A stretch of DNA of 64,000 bases, taken from positions 3,236,501 through 3,300,500 of the forward strand of contig JALIRH010000027.1 of the NCBI GenBank assembly GCA_023055505.1. Reading direction: 5' to 3'. This document shows, in pieces, positions 38,830-50,350 of this stretch. Position 1 is the stretch's first letter. Each line of letters opens with the position of its first letter. The DNA comes from Callipepla californica brunnescens (lineage: Eukaryota; Chordata; Aves; Galliformes; Odontophoridae). The notes beneath the pieces were generated by a model, which searched no databases, was not told where the DNA came from, and was given only the letters and a program-made list of their open reading frames with translations. The translations under genes were made by a program, and so were the position numbers.

Positions 38830-38935
38830 GTAGCTGCTGGAGCTGTTGGATTTCTTTGGTCGCCAAATGGACTGCTTTCAATAGGTTTGAAGATTTGGCT
38901 CTTGTCCATTAAAATGCAAAGATCAGTGGCTGTTT
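38830..38935 (+). other. CEP112: CEP112 terminal exon: stop codon and 3' UTR (predicted)
   Basis: After the acceptor AATTTTTCAG the sequence starts G-TAG. The first G completes Arg with the AG of the upstream exon and TAG (38831-38833) is the stop. About 105 bases of 3' UTR follow. The variant poly(A) signal ATTAAA is at 38908-38913, with a T-rich stretch (GCTGTTTTCTTAG) after it. The exact cleavage site is not visible. No EST or conservation data were available, so the exon is a prediction from splice signals alone. Confidence 0.6.
38908..38913 (+). terminator. CEP112: candidate CEP112 poly(A) signal ATTAAA
   Basis: This is the common one-base variant of AATAAA, 78 bases into the predicted last exon, and a T-rich region follows within 30 bases. 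Alternative signals inside the preceding intron are noted with that intron. Confidence 0.45.
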
Positions 38936-41170
38936 TCTTAGCACACAGAATGCAATGAAATTCATGAAAACATATCCATTGCTCGTGCCAGATTTTATTT
39001 TAGTTGTACCTTCCTTCCATTACTTTTTTATCATCATCTTACCACAGACTTACACTTCCAGTATACCACATGGACTCTGCTCACTTACCAAGAGCAAGTT
39101 TCCTCTAATAACATTCTTTTACTCATGCCATTCTTTTCACTTTTATACATGAAAAAAAAAAATCCATTTTCTACCCAAAACATTTTAACATATTTTGACA
39201 TTGTTTTGTGTCCACGTGTTTACATAAGATTAAAATATTATTTTGCACTATTTTGTTTTGCCATTATTGTCCCACTTGGGCACCTCACTCACCTGAATAG
39301 CCATGGTGCATGTTAGAATTTTGTATGGCTTTTTTTTAATTGCAGAAAAAACCTATGTTCTCTGCTGTATTTCAACAAAGAATGGAAAAAACAGAGGGAT
39401 AAATGCAGCCACGATCACGGCACAGTGCATGGCCTGAGTGAGGGGTGCAGAAATTCCCCTCCCTGAGGTCCAGCTGTGACATTGGCTGCCATGTACCGAG
39501 GGCAGTGTGGATCTGCATGGCCTGGGCTGCAGCAGGAGGCAGCTGTCCCACCAGGACCCAGCTGTGCTCTGAGCCCCTCCAGCCCCACATCCATGAGCAC
39601 TGATCCCCTCAGGCTCCAGATCCATGAGGAGAGGCCATCCCTTGCTCGGAGCTCCCAGCAGGACGCGTGCCTGGCTCTGCCCGGTGCCTCGCTGCGTGTC
39701 AGCCCAGCCTGGGTCAGGTTTTCACCTTCCTTGAATCAACAAGTGATTCTTCTAATTATAGATAAGAGGTTGTCGTGGCTCTGATAAGCAAGGAAGAGCT
39801 GCAGCAGGTGCCACCAAGCCTTCCCAGGGGGAGGACACGGTGTGTATCAGGAGGAGGAATTTGTTGGGATGCATATGGTGAATTGTGAGCAGTAAAATGC
39901 AATGTGTTTGCTCAGGGAGGTGCGTGGCGGCCGTGCCAACCAACGGGTTGGGATAGAGATATGTGCCTTGTCATGCACGTGGGAACATGGGTTTGTCTGA
40001 CGTTGTGCTGGTGATTCTGCATGATAACCAGGGCAGTGGGGCTTTTGGAAGTGGAGTGCATCCTTGAGGTGACACAGAATGCCCTTCCCTACGCTGCCAG
40101 ATGAATTCAGGCCTGAATCTCCTCCTTTGTGGTAGAATTTGACATTAATGATCAAAAAGGTGTTTCAGAAAAGTAGGTCTCGGTCAATCTGGGAGTTTTA
40201 GAGCTCTAAGAAACTCTCCCAAACCACGTACAGCATGAGGGGCATTGCGAAGGTGCTCATAAACCCAATAAGAACTAAATTCAGTGTTGTCTGGGGTTCG
40301 TTTGCAGTTAATAGTTCTGCAATCACTTTGTAACACGTGAGGGTTGAAGTCTAGGAACGTTCTGCCCTTCAGAAGTTGCTCTTTGCCTCCTTTCCCCTGC
40401 AGAGCTGGCTGGTGTGCAGTCAGAGCTTCATTTGGACGAGTTGATGATGTTTATTTATTATTATTACACTAAATTTTTCCATATGACAGAGGATGTATAG
40501 CTCCACTCCACGTTAAAACGCAAGAAAAATGCATGAAAGGGTTTTCCACCGCTATCAAGGGTTGCCCTTATCAAGGTGAAACTTTGCTTGGGTGCTGCTC
40601 ACAGGTCTTGTGTTACACGTAACAGATATGCACATTTCTGGTGCAGTCCAAGGGAAAGGGATACAGCCTCCCTCCTCCTCTCAGCCCTCTGCTTTCTGCT
40701 GCAACAGTGCTTTAATTGTTGCCGTGCCGGGAGGGCAGCACAGCAGATACTCCTGTGACTTGCCCAGATCTCTGCAGTCTGTGGTTTCAGAGCAGTGATT
40801 TTGCTCTGCAGAAGATTTTATTGTGACTAGAAGAAAAACGATTGTGCTCACTATGGTGTATTAAAGTGCTGTATTGAAGGTTCCGGAAAATACACACAGC
40901 TTTGGTTCTTTCAGTAGCAGTTTTGATAGAGTGTATACACCATCTGACTTCTTTTTTTTCTTAATTTTTAATTATCTTCATGCACTGCAAGTCCTTCCCA
41001 AATCACAACGTGTACTGGAGGCACCGTGCACTGCTGAATTATACTTGGTTCCATTCCGAGGGTACAAAGGAAAAGCAGGATGTCAGATACTGTACAAAAA
41101 AAGTTTCCGAACACAAGGTCATTTTAACTGAGACTTTTTTTTTTTTTTCCAAGGGACTGTCTTTTCTAAG

Positions 41171-41577
41171 CTTTGATATTTTGCTCAGAAAGGTCATTTC
41201 TTTTAAGCCTTTGTCATTAAAGAGGGCTTGTTCTTTAAAGTGCACTATCAAAGTGTGCAGAAATTGCGAGTTACTGAAACCAAAATGCATGATCAATTTT
41301 AAGCCAGCCAACTGAAGCCCGCCTAAAATTAGATGTGCTCTTGTACCAGTGGCTTCTTTGATAAAGCCAGGGGAAGATATGCAGTTGGTCAATTCAAACC
41401 AAGAAAGGATGATAATTAAATAATACTTTTCCTCTTTGAATCGGAGATTATTGTTGTGAAAAAGCACTGAGAGAAGTGAATAAGGGTCTGATCCTGCAAA
41501 AAATTGTCTCGTGTGAGAGAGAGTGTGTGTTGCATTTTGTACTATTGTCTGTAGCAGTTATGCAGCTCTCTTTGATG
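41171..41577. promoter_or_regulatory. cluster of four TCF/LEF-like words (candidate enhancer)
   Basis: The core CTTTGAT or its complement occurs at 41171-41177, 41247-41253 (ATCAAAG), 41356-41362 and 41570-41576. About 0.05 is expected by chance in 407 bases of equal-base sequence. The surrounding DNA (about 41150-41470) is free of recognised repeats. It lies 2.3 kb past the CEP112 3' end and about 19 kb upstream of AXIN2 exon 1. The function is inferred from motif density only. Confidence 0.35.
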
Positions 41578-44500
41578 TCATATGAAATTTGTAATGGCGT
41601 AAACACGATGAGCTCCTTAACATTAGCTTACTATTTACTAGCATTAGATGACCTCTCCTCCACTGGCAGATAAACATGGGAGCAGAGCAGAGTGAAGGCT
41701 TGGCATCGTGCACATGCTTTGCAGTGCAGGAGGAGGCCGGCTCACAGCACTGGAGATGTGGCTGCTTGCTTTAAGGTGATGGTCTGAGAAAAAAAAAGGC
41801 ATGTGGATTCATCACTCTTCTTCCAGAGCTGCTATTTTTAGAAAGGGATTCCTCAGAAACAGCTCTTTCTCTTTAAATTCAGAGCCTACGTAATCTCAGT
41901 GAATTTCTGTACTGTCAGGCTCTCATCCTGCATCTAAGGGTGGTGGAAAAGCAGACCGAAGAAGGCTAATGACTCCATATGGATTTCATGAAAGCCAGGG
42001 CCTGAGTGTTTGTAAGGCTGCGTTTAATTGTGCTCAGGAATGATGTTACGTCTTCTGAGACTTATCGACACTTGCTTGTCATCTTGTTTGTTCATGGTTG
42101 CTGGATGAGGTCACTGGCTGACTAATTTCGGTATAGATCGGAATCTATCATGAAAACTCTGAACAAAAACCCTCTGATTTTAATCAACCATTCCTCCCCG
42201 CTCCCTTACCCTCCCTGGGCTGGAAGGCCTGCGATGTCACTTGTCACTTGTCCCAGGCTCCCGCTGTGCAGAGAGGTGTGAGGTTTGTGTTTGCTGCACT
42301 TGGCTGGGCAAAGCCTCAGAGGCACTAACTCAGCTGCATTTGGAGCTGCTGCTTTCAGACCTCAGAGGTTACCTCTGATGCTCTGGTTAGTATTCCCCTT
42401 GGCCCCACCAGCAGTGTAGGACACCCCAGCCCATGAAGCCTGTTCTCCTTTCCCAGCTGCACCCCCAATAAATCCTCTCCAAAAGCACCCAGCCTGAGGC
42501 TGGTGCTCCCCAAAGAGCTCAGCACCCTGCAGGGCGTTCCATCAGAACCACCGAGCAGAGGTTTGCAGGCAGAGAGGGATCCCCTATTGTTTTTTCCCAT
42601 TTGCTTTTCTCCACGTGAAATCCAGAGTTCAACTCACAGAGCAGAAAAAGACACATGGGTAAAACGGAGAGAGGAAAGTTGAGTGGCATTTCTCTGCTTT
42701 GTGAGGATTTTTTTTTCAGATACCTGCAACAGATTGTTTCCATGAATTCCAGACTAGCACGATGAAATTTAAACACCTCAAAGAAGTCGGTGGCTATGTC
42801 AGCACACCTTCTTCTTTAGGACGAGCCTCCTGGAGCCCACGCTGGATTCCCAGAACCTGTTGGGCAGATGACTCAGCTGCTGGGCACCCAGGCCTTGTTG
42901 AGGGCACAGATCTGGAGCAGACAAACACTCAGACTCCACTTACCGTTAATTACTGCTCCTAATAGAGTTGTCTGTTACAGCTGAAACCATCAGTGACCTG
43001 TGCTGAGATCCTTTCTTGTTGCTTTTTTTTTCCTCTCACAGGGCAGCATGGGCACTGCAGTTAGAGGTGGAAAAACTGCTACAGGTCCTAAAATTAGGTT
43101 GTTTCAATTTGTCCATGCTCCATATATATTTCAAATGTAGGTGGAAATAACACAAAATCTAGTGCTTTGCACTGCAAATAATTGGAGAAACATCTACCAT
43201 TTTATTAGATGTTAGGTCAGTGAAGGCAATTTGCTCTGACAGAGCAAAATCACTCTCCAGATCCTGTAATTCCCCATAAAGCAGGAGGGAAGAAAACTTG
43301 CCACCCACTAGCAGACCGAGTCCTGCAGCCCTAATGGCTTAATAGGATGCCAAGTTGCCAAAATATGACATGAAAAGCCCCACCCAGGTTTCTGTGTAAG
43401 GAGGTGATAAAACCATCAACAAAGGGGATTCAGCCCTGGCTCCAAAGGAGAGGCACTGATCCTCCCCAGGTCCTGCCTGCCTGCTTTAGGGCTGTTTATC
43501 TTAGGGCTGGTGCCAGGGGTCACCACCATGGGGCCATGGGGGCTGCAAGGGAGCCTGGCTCAGCTGCCAGAGTGCACCTGGCTTCCCATAACGATCCCAA
43601 AATGTCAGCCTTTCTCCACTGATTGCAGTGCAGCACCTGGAGCAGCTAAACCAATCAACTTTTTGTTTTAAGGGGTGACCCACAGAGGTAGGACTGATCA
43701 GTTTGCAGAAAAAAGGAGTGCAGTGATGTTTTTTCACACAGCCATCCCAAAGACAAAGCAATGGGGAAAGTCCATCCAGGAGGGTTTTGGAGGTGGGCAG
43801 GCCACGAGGAGGGCCAAGGTCTGAGCTCACTCTGGAGGACCACCAATGTTCTGACATCCCCAGAGGGTCACAGGGTGGGGGCTGCTGCCGCTGCTGCTCT
43901 GCTGGGAGTCCTGGGGTCAGTAGCACTGAGCTGATGCAGGTTTGGGTTGGACCTGGAGCCATAGAGCAGACTGACCCCTCCTGCAGGGAGGGATGCGCAG
44001 AGCATCCCCTGCCAGCCCCGTTCCCACAGTCCGAGCTCTGCTCCCACTGCAGGTGCTGGGGTCCTTTTTTCAGACCTCTGGCACGGTTCTTCCTGCCAGC
44101 TCCCTGGGTGCCATAAACCACTCTCCATGGGGTGGTTATGCTACGGTTTGAAATATAAATACTGGGCATAGTAAAAGAATAACCTGGCACCTGCAGACCA
44201 GCTCTGATTACAACGAGGCCCAGCTGCTGCCCCACACCCTGTCCCAGCAGCAGTAGGGCCCAAGAAAATCCCTTTTCTTGCCTGAGAAATCCTTCTGTGC
44301 CCCAAAAGCTGCTTCTGCAGCGTTGCTGTTGGAGCTGATGTCTTGCCTGTGAAGGACAACTGAGGTCTGAGGCTGCAGGAACTTTGTGCAGGTACAGAGT
44401 GAGTGGGTTTGGGGTTAACGCTACAGCAAATCTACTGCTTCGTTTGGCTGAAATTGAGTTATTGAACCTTTGCCATGGGTCTAATATGGGCTGAAGCGTG

Positions 44501-45464
44501 TTTTCTTTCATGCATTTACAGTGGGGGGGTGATCCTCTCAAGGCAGCGTGGAGCTGTGTTTCAGGGCAGGTGTGGACACTTTATCTCACTGTTGTTGCAC
44601 TCAGCAGTGTTGAGCAGTGGCCTCGTGCAGGAGCAGTCCCCTGGCTCTGTGCTGCCCCAACAGATGGGTCTGGTGTTCCTGGCAGTGCCTCTTCCTTCAT
44701 CTGTGGCTATTTACACTTTGCTTCTTGCTGCTTGCACTCTGTCTTTGCACCTTTTCTTTGCTTGTTGCGCTGGTACAGCATTACAAAATTGTGACTATAC
44801 CTTATACCCATGTCTGGGCTATGCAAAAATACGTGCAGAGCTTGCAATTATCATTCATGATAGTAATTCTGATTTTTTCCAACCTGGTGGAGAAGAATTT
44901 GGTAAAATGCATCTCAAGGCAACAAGAGACTCGGAGATGTTGCCTGGGCACAGTCTGGCTATGGGAGAGCAGAGGAAATACTCTGAGCAGCACAGTGACT
45001 GCCCCAGAGTTGAGTGGAGGCTGTGGTCAGGGCACTGCTGCCATCAGTGGGGTTCCAGGCTGCAGTTCTTCCCCAAACCAGAGCAGCCATAGGTGCTGGT
45101 GCTTGCCTCCATTGGGATGCCATGAGGGCTCTCTGAAGCTCTTGATGATGTGGTGTTCTCCAGCAAGCCCAGTCACCCTCAGTGATTAACCACAGGCAGT
45201 TTTGGATGGCTTTATTTGTATCCTCACCTGCCACCTGGGCTGGTTTGTGATTAGGTGAGAGAAGAGATTGGGCTTGGAGTGGGTCTGGGTCCTCCTTTGT
45301 GTCCCGGCTATGTCCGAGTGCTGCACAGGCAGCGTTTGGGGTCTGAGGCTGCAGCTGGGCATCCTGTAGGACACGGATGTGTCCCACCCCCATTCCCACG
45401 TACACCTGCAGCACTCAGTGCCTGCAGTTTTTCCTCCCCAGGCAGAGAGGTATCAGCTGTTGCA

Positions 45465-46180
45465 AGGAGCAGCCGCGCTGTGACGCAGCGTTGCAGGGCA
45501 AGCTAGCTGAGCTGACGTGCGTTCAGCATTCTGCTTCCAACGCTGCTTCACGCTGCAGATGAAAGCCGGGCTGGCAGCCACGTCCCGCCATGCAAATCGT
45601 GCTGCACGGCCCCGCGGAGCGATGCTGTGTTCAGCGTGCGGCTTTGACAGAACGCCGTGTTTAACCTCGGAGTACGCGGGATGAAACGCGACGCAAATTC
45701 GTGTTTCTGTCTCCCAGTTCTGTCTGCTCCTCTCTTCGTGGCAGGTGGGGTGTTTTCAAAGGGACCTGCATGACACAGCAGCCTGGGATCGTGATCCTTT
45801 TAGCCTGAATTGGGTTCCTAGTTCAAGAGCCAGCTTAGAACGTACGCACCTCGGGAATTTAAACACTTAGAACAGTGTCTCCCGGGAGAGAGCCCACGCT
45901 GGGCCTCGCTCAGCTGCTCCGTGCACAGCCAGATGTTGCTGTGCTGAAAGCAGCTCCGAGTGCTGCACGCATGTTCGAAGCGTTCCATCGAGCCCTGCGT
46001 GGGGATGGATGCGGTGTGGGACGCGCAGCTCAGCGTCTCTGAAAGACATCCAAGGCCAGCACGTCCCCAGCGCGTGGCTTTCCCATATGGAGAGTGGGAA
46101 CGGAGCCCCAGCTCCATCCCATGCGGTCCATGTATGGAAAAAGCTCGAGCGCCGATGAACCGTGGTGCAGATCCCCAACA
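45465..46180. promoter_or_regulatory. intergenic CpG-dense block (orphan CpG island candidate)
   Basis: By eye there are roughly 25 CpG dinucleotides in 45465-45700, including CCCCGCGG and ACGCGGG, with more up to about 46180. This is far above the neighbouring sequence. A perfect octamer ATGCAAAT (POU/OCT site) lies at 45590-45597. No coding exon is recognisable nearby. It may be a promoter of an unannotated non-coding RNA or a CpG-rich distal enhancer, about 14.5 kb upstream of AXIN2 exon 1. Confidence 0.45.
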
Positions 46181-47254
46181 TAACGGTGTAATCATCAACA
46201 GCAGCCCCTGTGGTTACATGGCACCTTCCACCCGAGATGCTCAAAGCACTTTACAAGCGCCTTCCCCTCTGACATGTGATGCTCTGTCCAAGAACTCCAT
46301 CTTGATAGATCATCCCCCCGGGCTGGGTTTGCGGCACGGAAGATTTGTTGCTCGTGCTTTGACACATCTGTTGGAGAAATCAGATCTGCTGGGTGCCAAG
46401 AGGCACGAGCTGCCCCGTGCCTGCTGCAGAGCCCGTGCTGCCGAGGCCAGGCCTGGAGCAACACTCTGTCGGCATCTCTTTATTGCTGGCTTTAAATCTG
46501 GCCCTGCTCAGCCACGGGATGAAAGTGCCGGTGGTGGATAACGCGATCTATCTGGGCTCAGCGCAGCGAATCGTTAGTACTTCACACAGGGCCCGGAGCC
46601 AGATGCAGCTCCGTGCGCAGCCTCCAGGGCACCTCAGGTCCAGGGCTCCCTCTGGGTCTCCTTGGGAATGGCCTCCAGGGCTCCTTGTTGGGAGCAGCCT
46701 CAGGGTTCCTTGGAGCAGCCTCCTGGCTCCGTGGGAGCTGTGCCGGGACCGCAAGTGCAGCTGCCTTGGGGACAGCTGGGAGACGTGGTGCTGCCGGGCC
46801 CTCCATATGGATGCTCTTGACCTCTGAGGGCTCCGAAGCTCCATGTGGCTGCTGAGGACACTGCCAAGGGTCAGCCCCTTCCCTCCCCTCCCCAACAAAA
46901 GGAGGTTTGGATAGCGGCGGCCAGGACAGAGCAGTGAAGAGGTCTTAGAGGGAAGGATGGGAAAAAGAATGGAGCTGGTTTCCAAGGGGCACGGCTTTGT
47001 GCGTGCTGCAGGGTGCGCGCTCGCTTGCAAATGGAGGTTGGGAAAAGGCCGCTTCCATGGCTCCTGCCGGGTGCCCAGCTCTGGGGCCAGAGGGGTCCGT
47101 GTGGGAGCCCAGGAGGCGTGGGGATGGCTTCCAGCCCCCTCCCCATCCCCGGCAGCTTTGTCACCAGCACTATTGTGGGACGGCAGAGCCAATCCCCGCC
47201 AGCCCCGATTCAAAGTCCAGGTGCCAACCAACTTGAACTCTCCAGCTCCCCGCC

Positions 47255-47390
47255 GTGAAGCAATTATTCCCTCAGACACACTCATTGTTCTCATTACACC
47301 ATAAATTGTGAATGAATTAAACATGCACTTACCACTATGCACCGCAGCTGTCAAGGAAAATAGCGCACGAATAGCACACGGGGCCGGATC
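47255..47390. promoter_or_regulatory. AT-rich unique island, candidate conserved non-coding element
   Basis: Inside GC-rich surroundings the composition turns abruptly balanced to AT-rich, with homeodomain-like words (CAATTATT, AATTAAAC, TAAATTGTGAATG) and no repeat signature. This is the usual look of a vertebrate conserved non-coding element, but conservation itself cannot be seen here. Confidence 0.25.
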
Positions 47391-50029
47391 CTGCTCTGCT
47401 CCTCTCCCAGCTTTGCTGCTCACAGGAGAGGAGCAGCATCCCAGCAAGCGGAGAGCTGGAGCTGGCATTCTCTTTATCTCGAGGCCAGGTCTCTGTTCTC
47501 ACTTAGGGCAGGAATATCTCCGTTTGATGTATTATTTGCTGTTTGTTGGTTGGGTTTTGTTTTGGCCTCACATCACTGTGCGCACTGAGCAGACACTGAA
47601 ATACCCGTTCCATCTGCAGCATAAAATCACACAGAGGACAAATTCCTGGGAATTTTGGGATATCAGGGCTGTGCCCCAAAGCTTCGTCCTATGGAGCTGT
47701 ATCTGCACCACCAGCCTGGCTCGGCCTGCTGCAATGAGCCTGGCACCAATCATGGCACCTGCAGCTCCGCAGCCAGCTCCAACCCTCGCCAACCAGACCC
47801 TGTGTTCCCAGGCTAAGTGCAGGCACTTTTTATTTCCCCTCTGATCTCTGCTCTGCACCCACAAAGCTTGCAGTGACAGGAACAGTCCCCTGGTGCATCA
47901 GCAGAGGAATCCCCCAACTGTCCCTGTTCCGAAGGGGGACCTGGGCACAGCAGCTGTACTTTGGGGTACAGCATCAGACGGGATTACAGAAAGAGCTTTT
48001 CTTCCAAGTGCAGGAGCTGGAAGTTTGTCTGCATTTCTGCTCTGGCACCGCATCTCCAAGGAGGTTTTCACTTTCTGAGAAGGATGTTACCCACTGAGCT
48101 ATTCATCATAGTTAAATGAGGAGAGGGGTTAATAAAATACATGCTAGAAAAAAGAAAATAAGATTAGAGGGACTGATGTTTTGGCTGTGAGGCCTTCTGT
48201 GGGCTGCAGAGAGAAGGGAAAGAAAGGGAACAAGATTATTATTTTCTTTTCTCCAGCTCAAAGAACTTCATGGCCAGAATGGCACCGCTAATCCAATTTT
48301 CTTTCTAACAAGTATTTTATCAACACCTCTTTTCTCTCCCTCTCATCCTTCCCCGGTCCCCACGCTGATGTATCGTTAGCTGTGCTCTTAAAATCAGAGT
48401 TTCAACCCAGAGATCCACACACATCTCCCCCTGGCACTTGTGCCTGTGCACACACGTGCCCTTGGTGCACTTTGGGCACTGGGTTTTTCCTTTCCAGCTG
48501 CAGAAAAGTCTATTTTCCAGGGAGCTCAGCACCATTTGGCACAGGATCAGATAGCAGCCCCACTGCAAGCAAACAGCTTCTTTCCAAGGGAGCAAACATT
48601 GTGCAATGTGTTACTTCAGTGTTATTTATTACGAACATATTTTGCCTTTAATCCAAGCGTTTGCAAACTCATCAGTCCCAGAACCTCGTACACAGTGGCT
48701 GTGTCCCCATCCCTGCTGGGCAAGGTGAAGGGGCTTTGCAGAGGGAGGAGAAGGCTTTGTGGGGTTCAGGGGACAGCTGGGAAGGATGTTAATCTGTAAG
48801 CATTGCTGATGGGCCATGCATCAGAGCAGGGATGAGCTGCTGTGTGTGCCCAGCACCATCCTGGGGGAATTCTGTGGAAATACTTGGGAGAAATTGTGAA
48901 AGCAGGGAGGGAACCGCTCACCTCCAGCCTCACAAATTCAGGTTTTTTTAGGGTATTGGCTCTGCTCTTTGAGACGACGAATCTGAAAAGAAGTAGTAGT
49001 TGTGCTGTAAAAGTGCACATCGCAGCCCCATGGGCACACCCACACCCCTCAGCAGCCAAGGATGCTCGTGGGGCCGGGCTGTGCTCAGCCCATCCCGGGC
49101 AGGCTGTCTAGCAGCAGCATTATTACAGGAGCAGCTAGAACATGAAAGCATTTCTTTCTTCCTTCATTACCTCCTTACGTTACCTCCGTCTTGCCTGAGC
49201 ATCCAGGTGCTGATAATTGGCCACACATCAGAGCAGCTGGAGCCGAGAGCACTGCTGAGCCCCACGGCCACGGCTGCCGCTCATTTGCCCGGTTGGTAAT
49301 TAGCCCGGGGCAGACATCCCAGTCCCCCTGGGCTGGTGGGTGAGAGGGCTGTGCAGGTGAGGAGCACTCACCCACAGTGTGTCTGTGGGGCTGGTGCAAG
49401 AGGAGCCCATCTCGGGGTGTTTCCATGTGTTCCTAATGCTGCTTGGCACTTGTCTTTGCTGGGAGATTAGGCCGTGTTGGAACACGACTTTGCTTCAGTG
49501 CATTAATTACGAGGATGATTAAGATAGGTCAGCAATTAAGTGTAGACAGGCACAGTCATGTTCAACAGAACGTCGGATGATGGAGTTAATCCTGTGCTTC
49601 CAGAGGGATTCACTTGGGACCAGGTGGCATAGCTACAGCCAACTGCATGTTTGTAGTCAAATCTGGATTTAGGGGGGGGAAAAAAATAGATACTGACAGA
49701 GGGAGAAAAAAAAAAGATATTAAGCTACAATATTGTGTTTACCAGCACGTTATTTTTCAAGTCAGCTCTGTTGTCTCTGGAAAGCCCTTCCTGCCACCAC
49801 TGCTGGATGCAGTGAGTGCAGGGAGCTCTGCCTCTCTACACATCCATCCATGCCTCGTGGTGACCCCAGTGTGACGTGGGATGTCCCCAGCCGGTGTCAG
49901 CTCCTGGCCCCCACCAGCCCACCCCTCGCAGTGCAGGGCTGTGCCCATCTCACCTCCCTGCATCCCATGGAGGCTGTCATTAGCATTTCTCAATCAGTGC
50001 GTCCTCATTAGTGACGGGGAGCTCTGAAT

Positions 50030-50350
50030 GAGCGTGGAGCCGAGCCAGCAAAAGTTCCTCTCCTGAAAAATTATAATGAAAGCAATAATGGTTGGGTCCT
50101 TGAGCAATGCCTGCGTATGACAATCGTTGTCTCGAGGCTACCTTAATTACGAAACAGTGTTCTCAGCCGCAGGCTTCACGATCTCACTGCCTTGACTCTC
50201 TCTTGAGCAATATTTTATTGCTATTGTCCTAAACCTATTTCTTCTGAAGTTTGGAGTATCTGCAAATTGTATGAACTGTATGTTTGTTTTTTCTATTATA
50301 TCTGCACACGTTTCCTGTATTGTTCTATTTTTTATCAGTACCCGAGAGCC
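50030..50350. promoter_or_regulatory. AT-rich unique island, candidate conserved non-coding element
   Basis: It contains AAATTATAATGAAAGCAATA, CCTTAATTACGAAACAGTG and a short inverted repeat GCAATATTTTATTGC. TAATTA-type homeodomain cores and the absence of repeats distinguish it from the GC-rich flanks. The role is unknown. Confidence 0.25.

Larger units (their letters stand above)
1..38935 (+). other. CEP112: CEP112 gene, 3' portion (gene span)
   Basis: This is the 3' part of the gene for centrosomal protein of 112 kDa, a coiled-coil protein of centrosomes and spindle poles. The window starts inside an intron and contains the last four coding exons plus a probable last exon that is almost all 3' UTR. 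Joined, the exons give about 127 residues of charged, Gln/Glu/Lys-rich coiled coil ending Tyr-Arg-Thr-Arg-Arg-stop. From memory this resembles the human CEP112 C-terminus, which also ends in Arg-Arg after a LQEEL-like stretch. All exons have AG/GT borders and compatible phases, so I see no missing exon between them. AXIN2 follows downstream on the same strand, as in other amniotes. The 3' end near 38935 is placed from a variant poly(A) signal and is approximate. Confidence 0.85.

Noticed and set aside
41039..41467. 142-residue minus-strand frame in AT-rich DNA
   Set aside because: No family resemblance and no splice or promoter signals. The region is better explained as a candidate regulatory island.
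43501..44541. 346-residue minus-strand open frame as a protein gene
   Set aside because: No recognisable domain, low-complexity GC-driven composition, no promoter or splice pattern, and overlapping open frames on the + strand. Kept only as a finding.
46548..47468. 306-residue minus-strand open frame as a protein gene
   Set aside because: Overlaps imperfect GC-rich repeats (CCTCCAGGGCTCC-like) and a candidate conserved non-coding island; no family resemblance.
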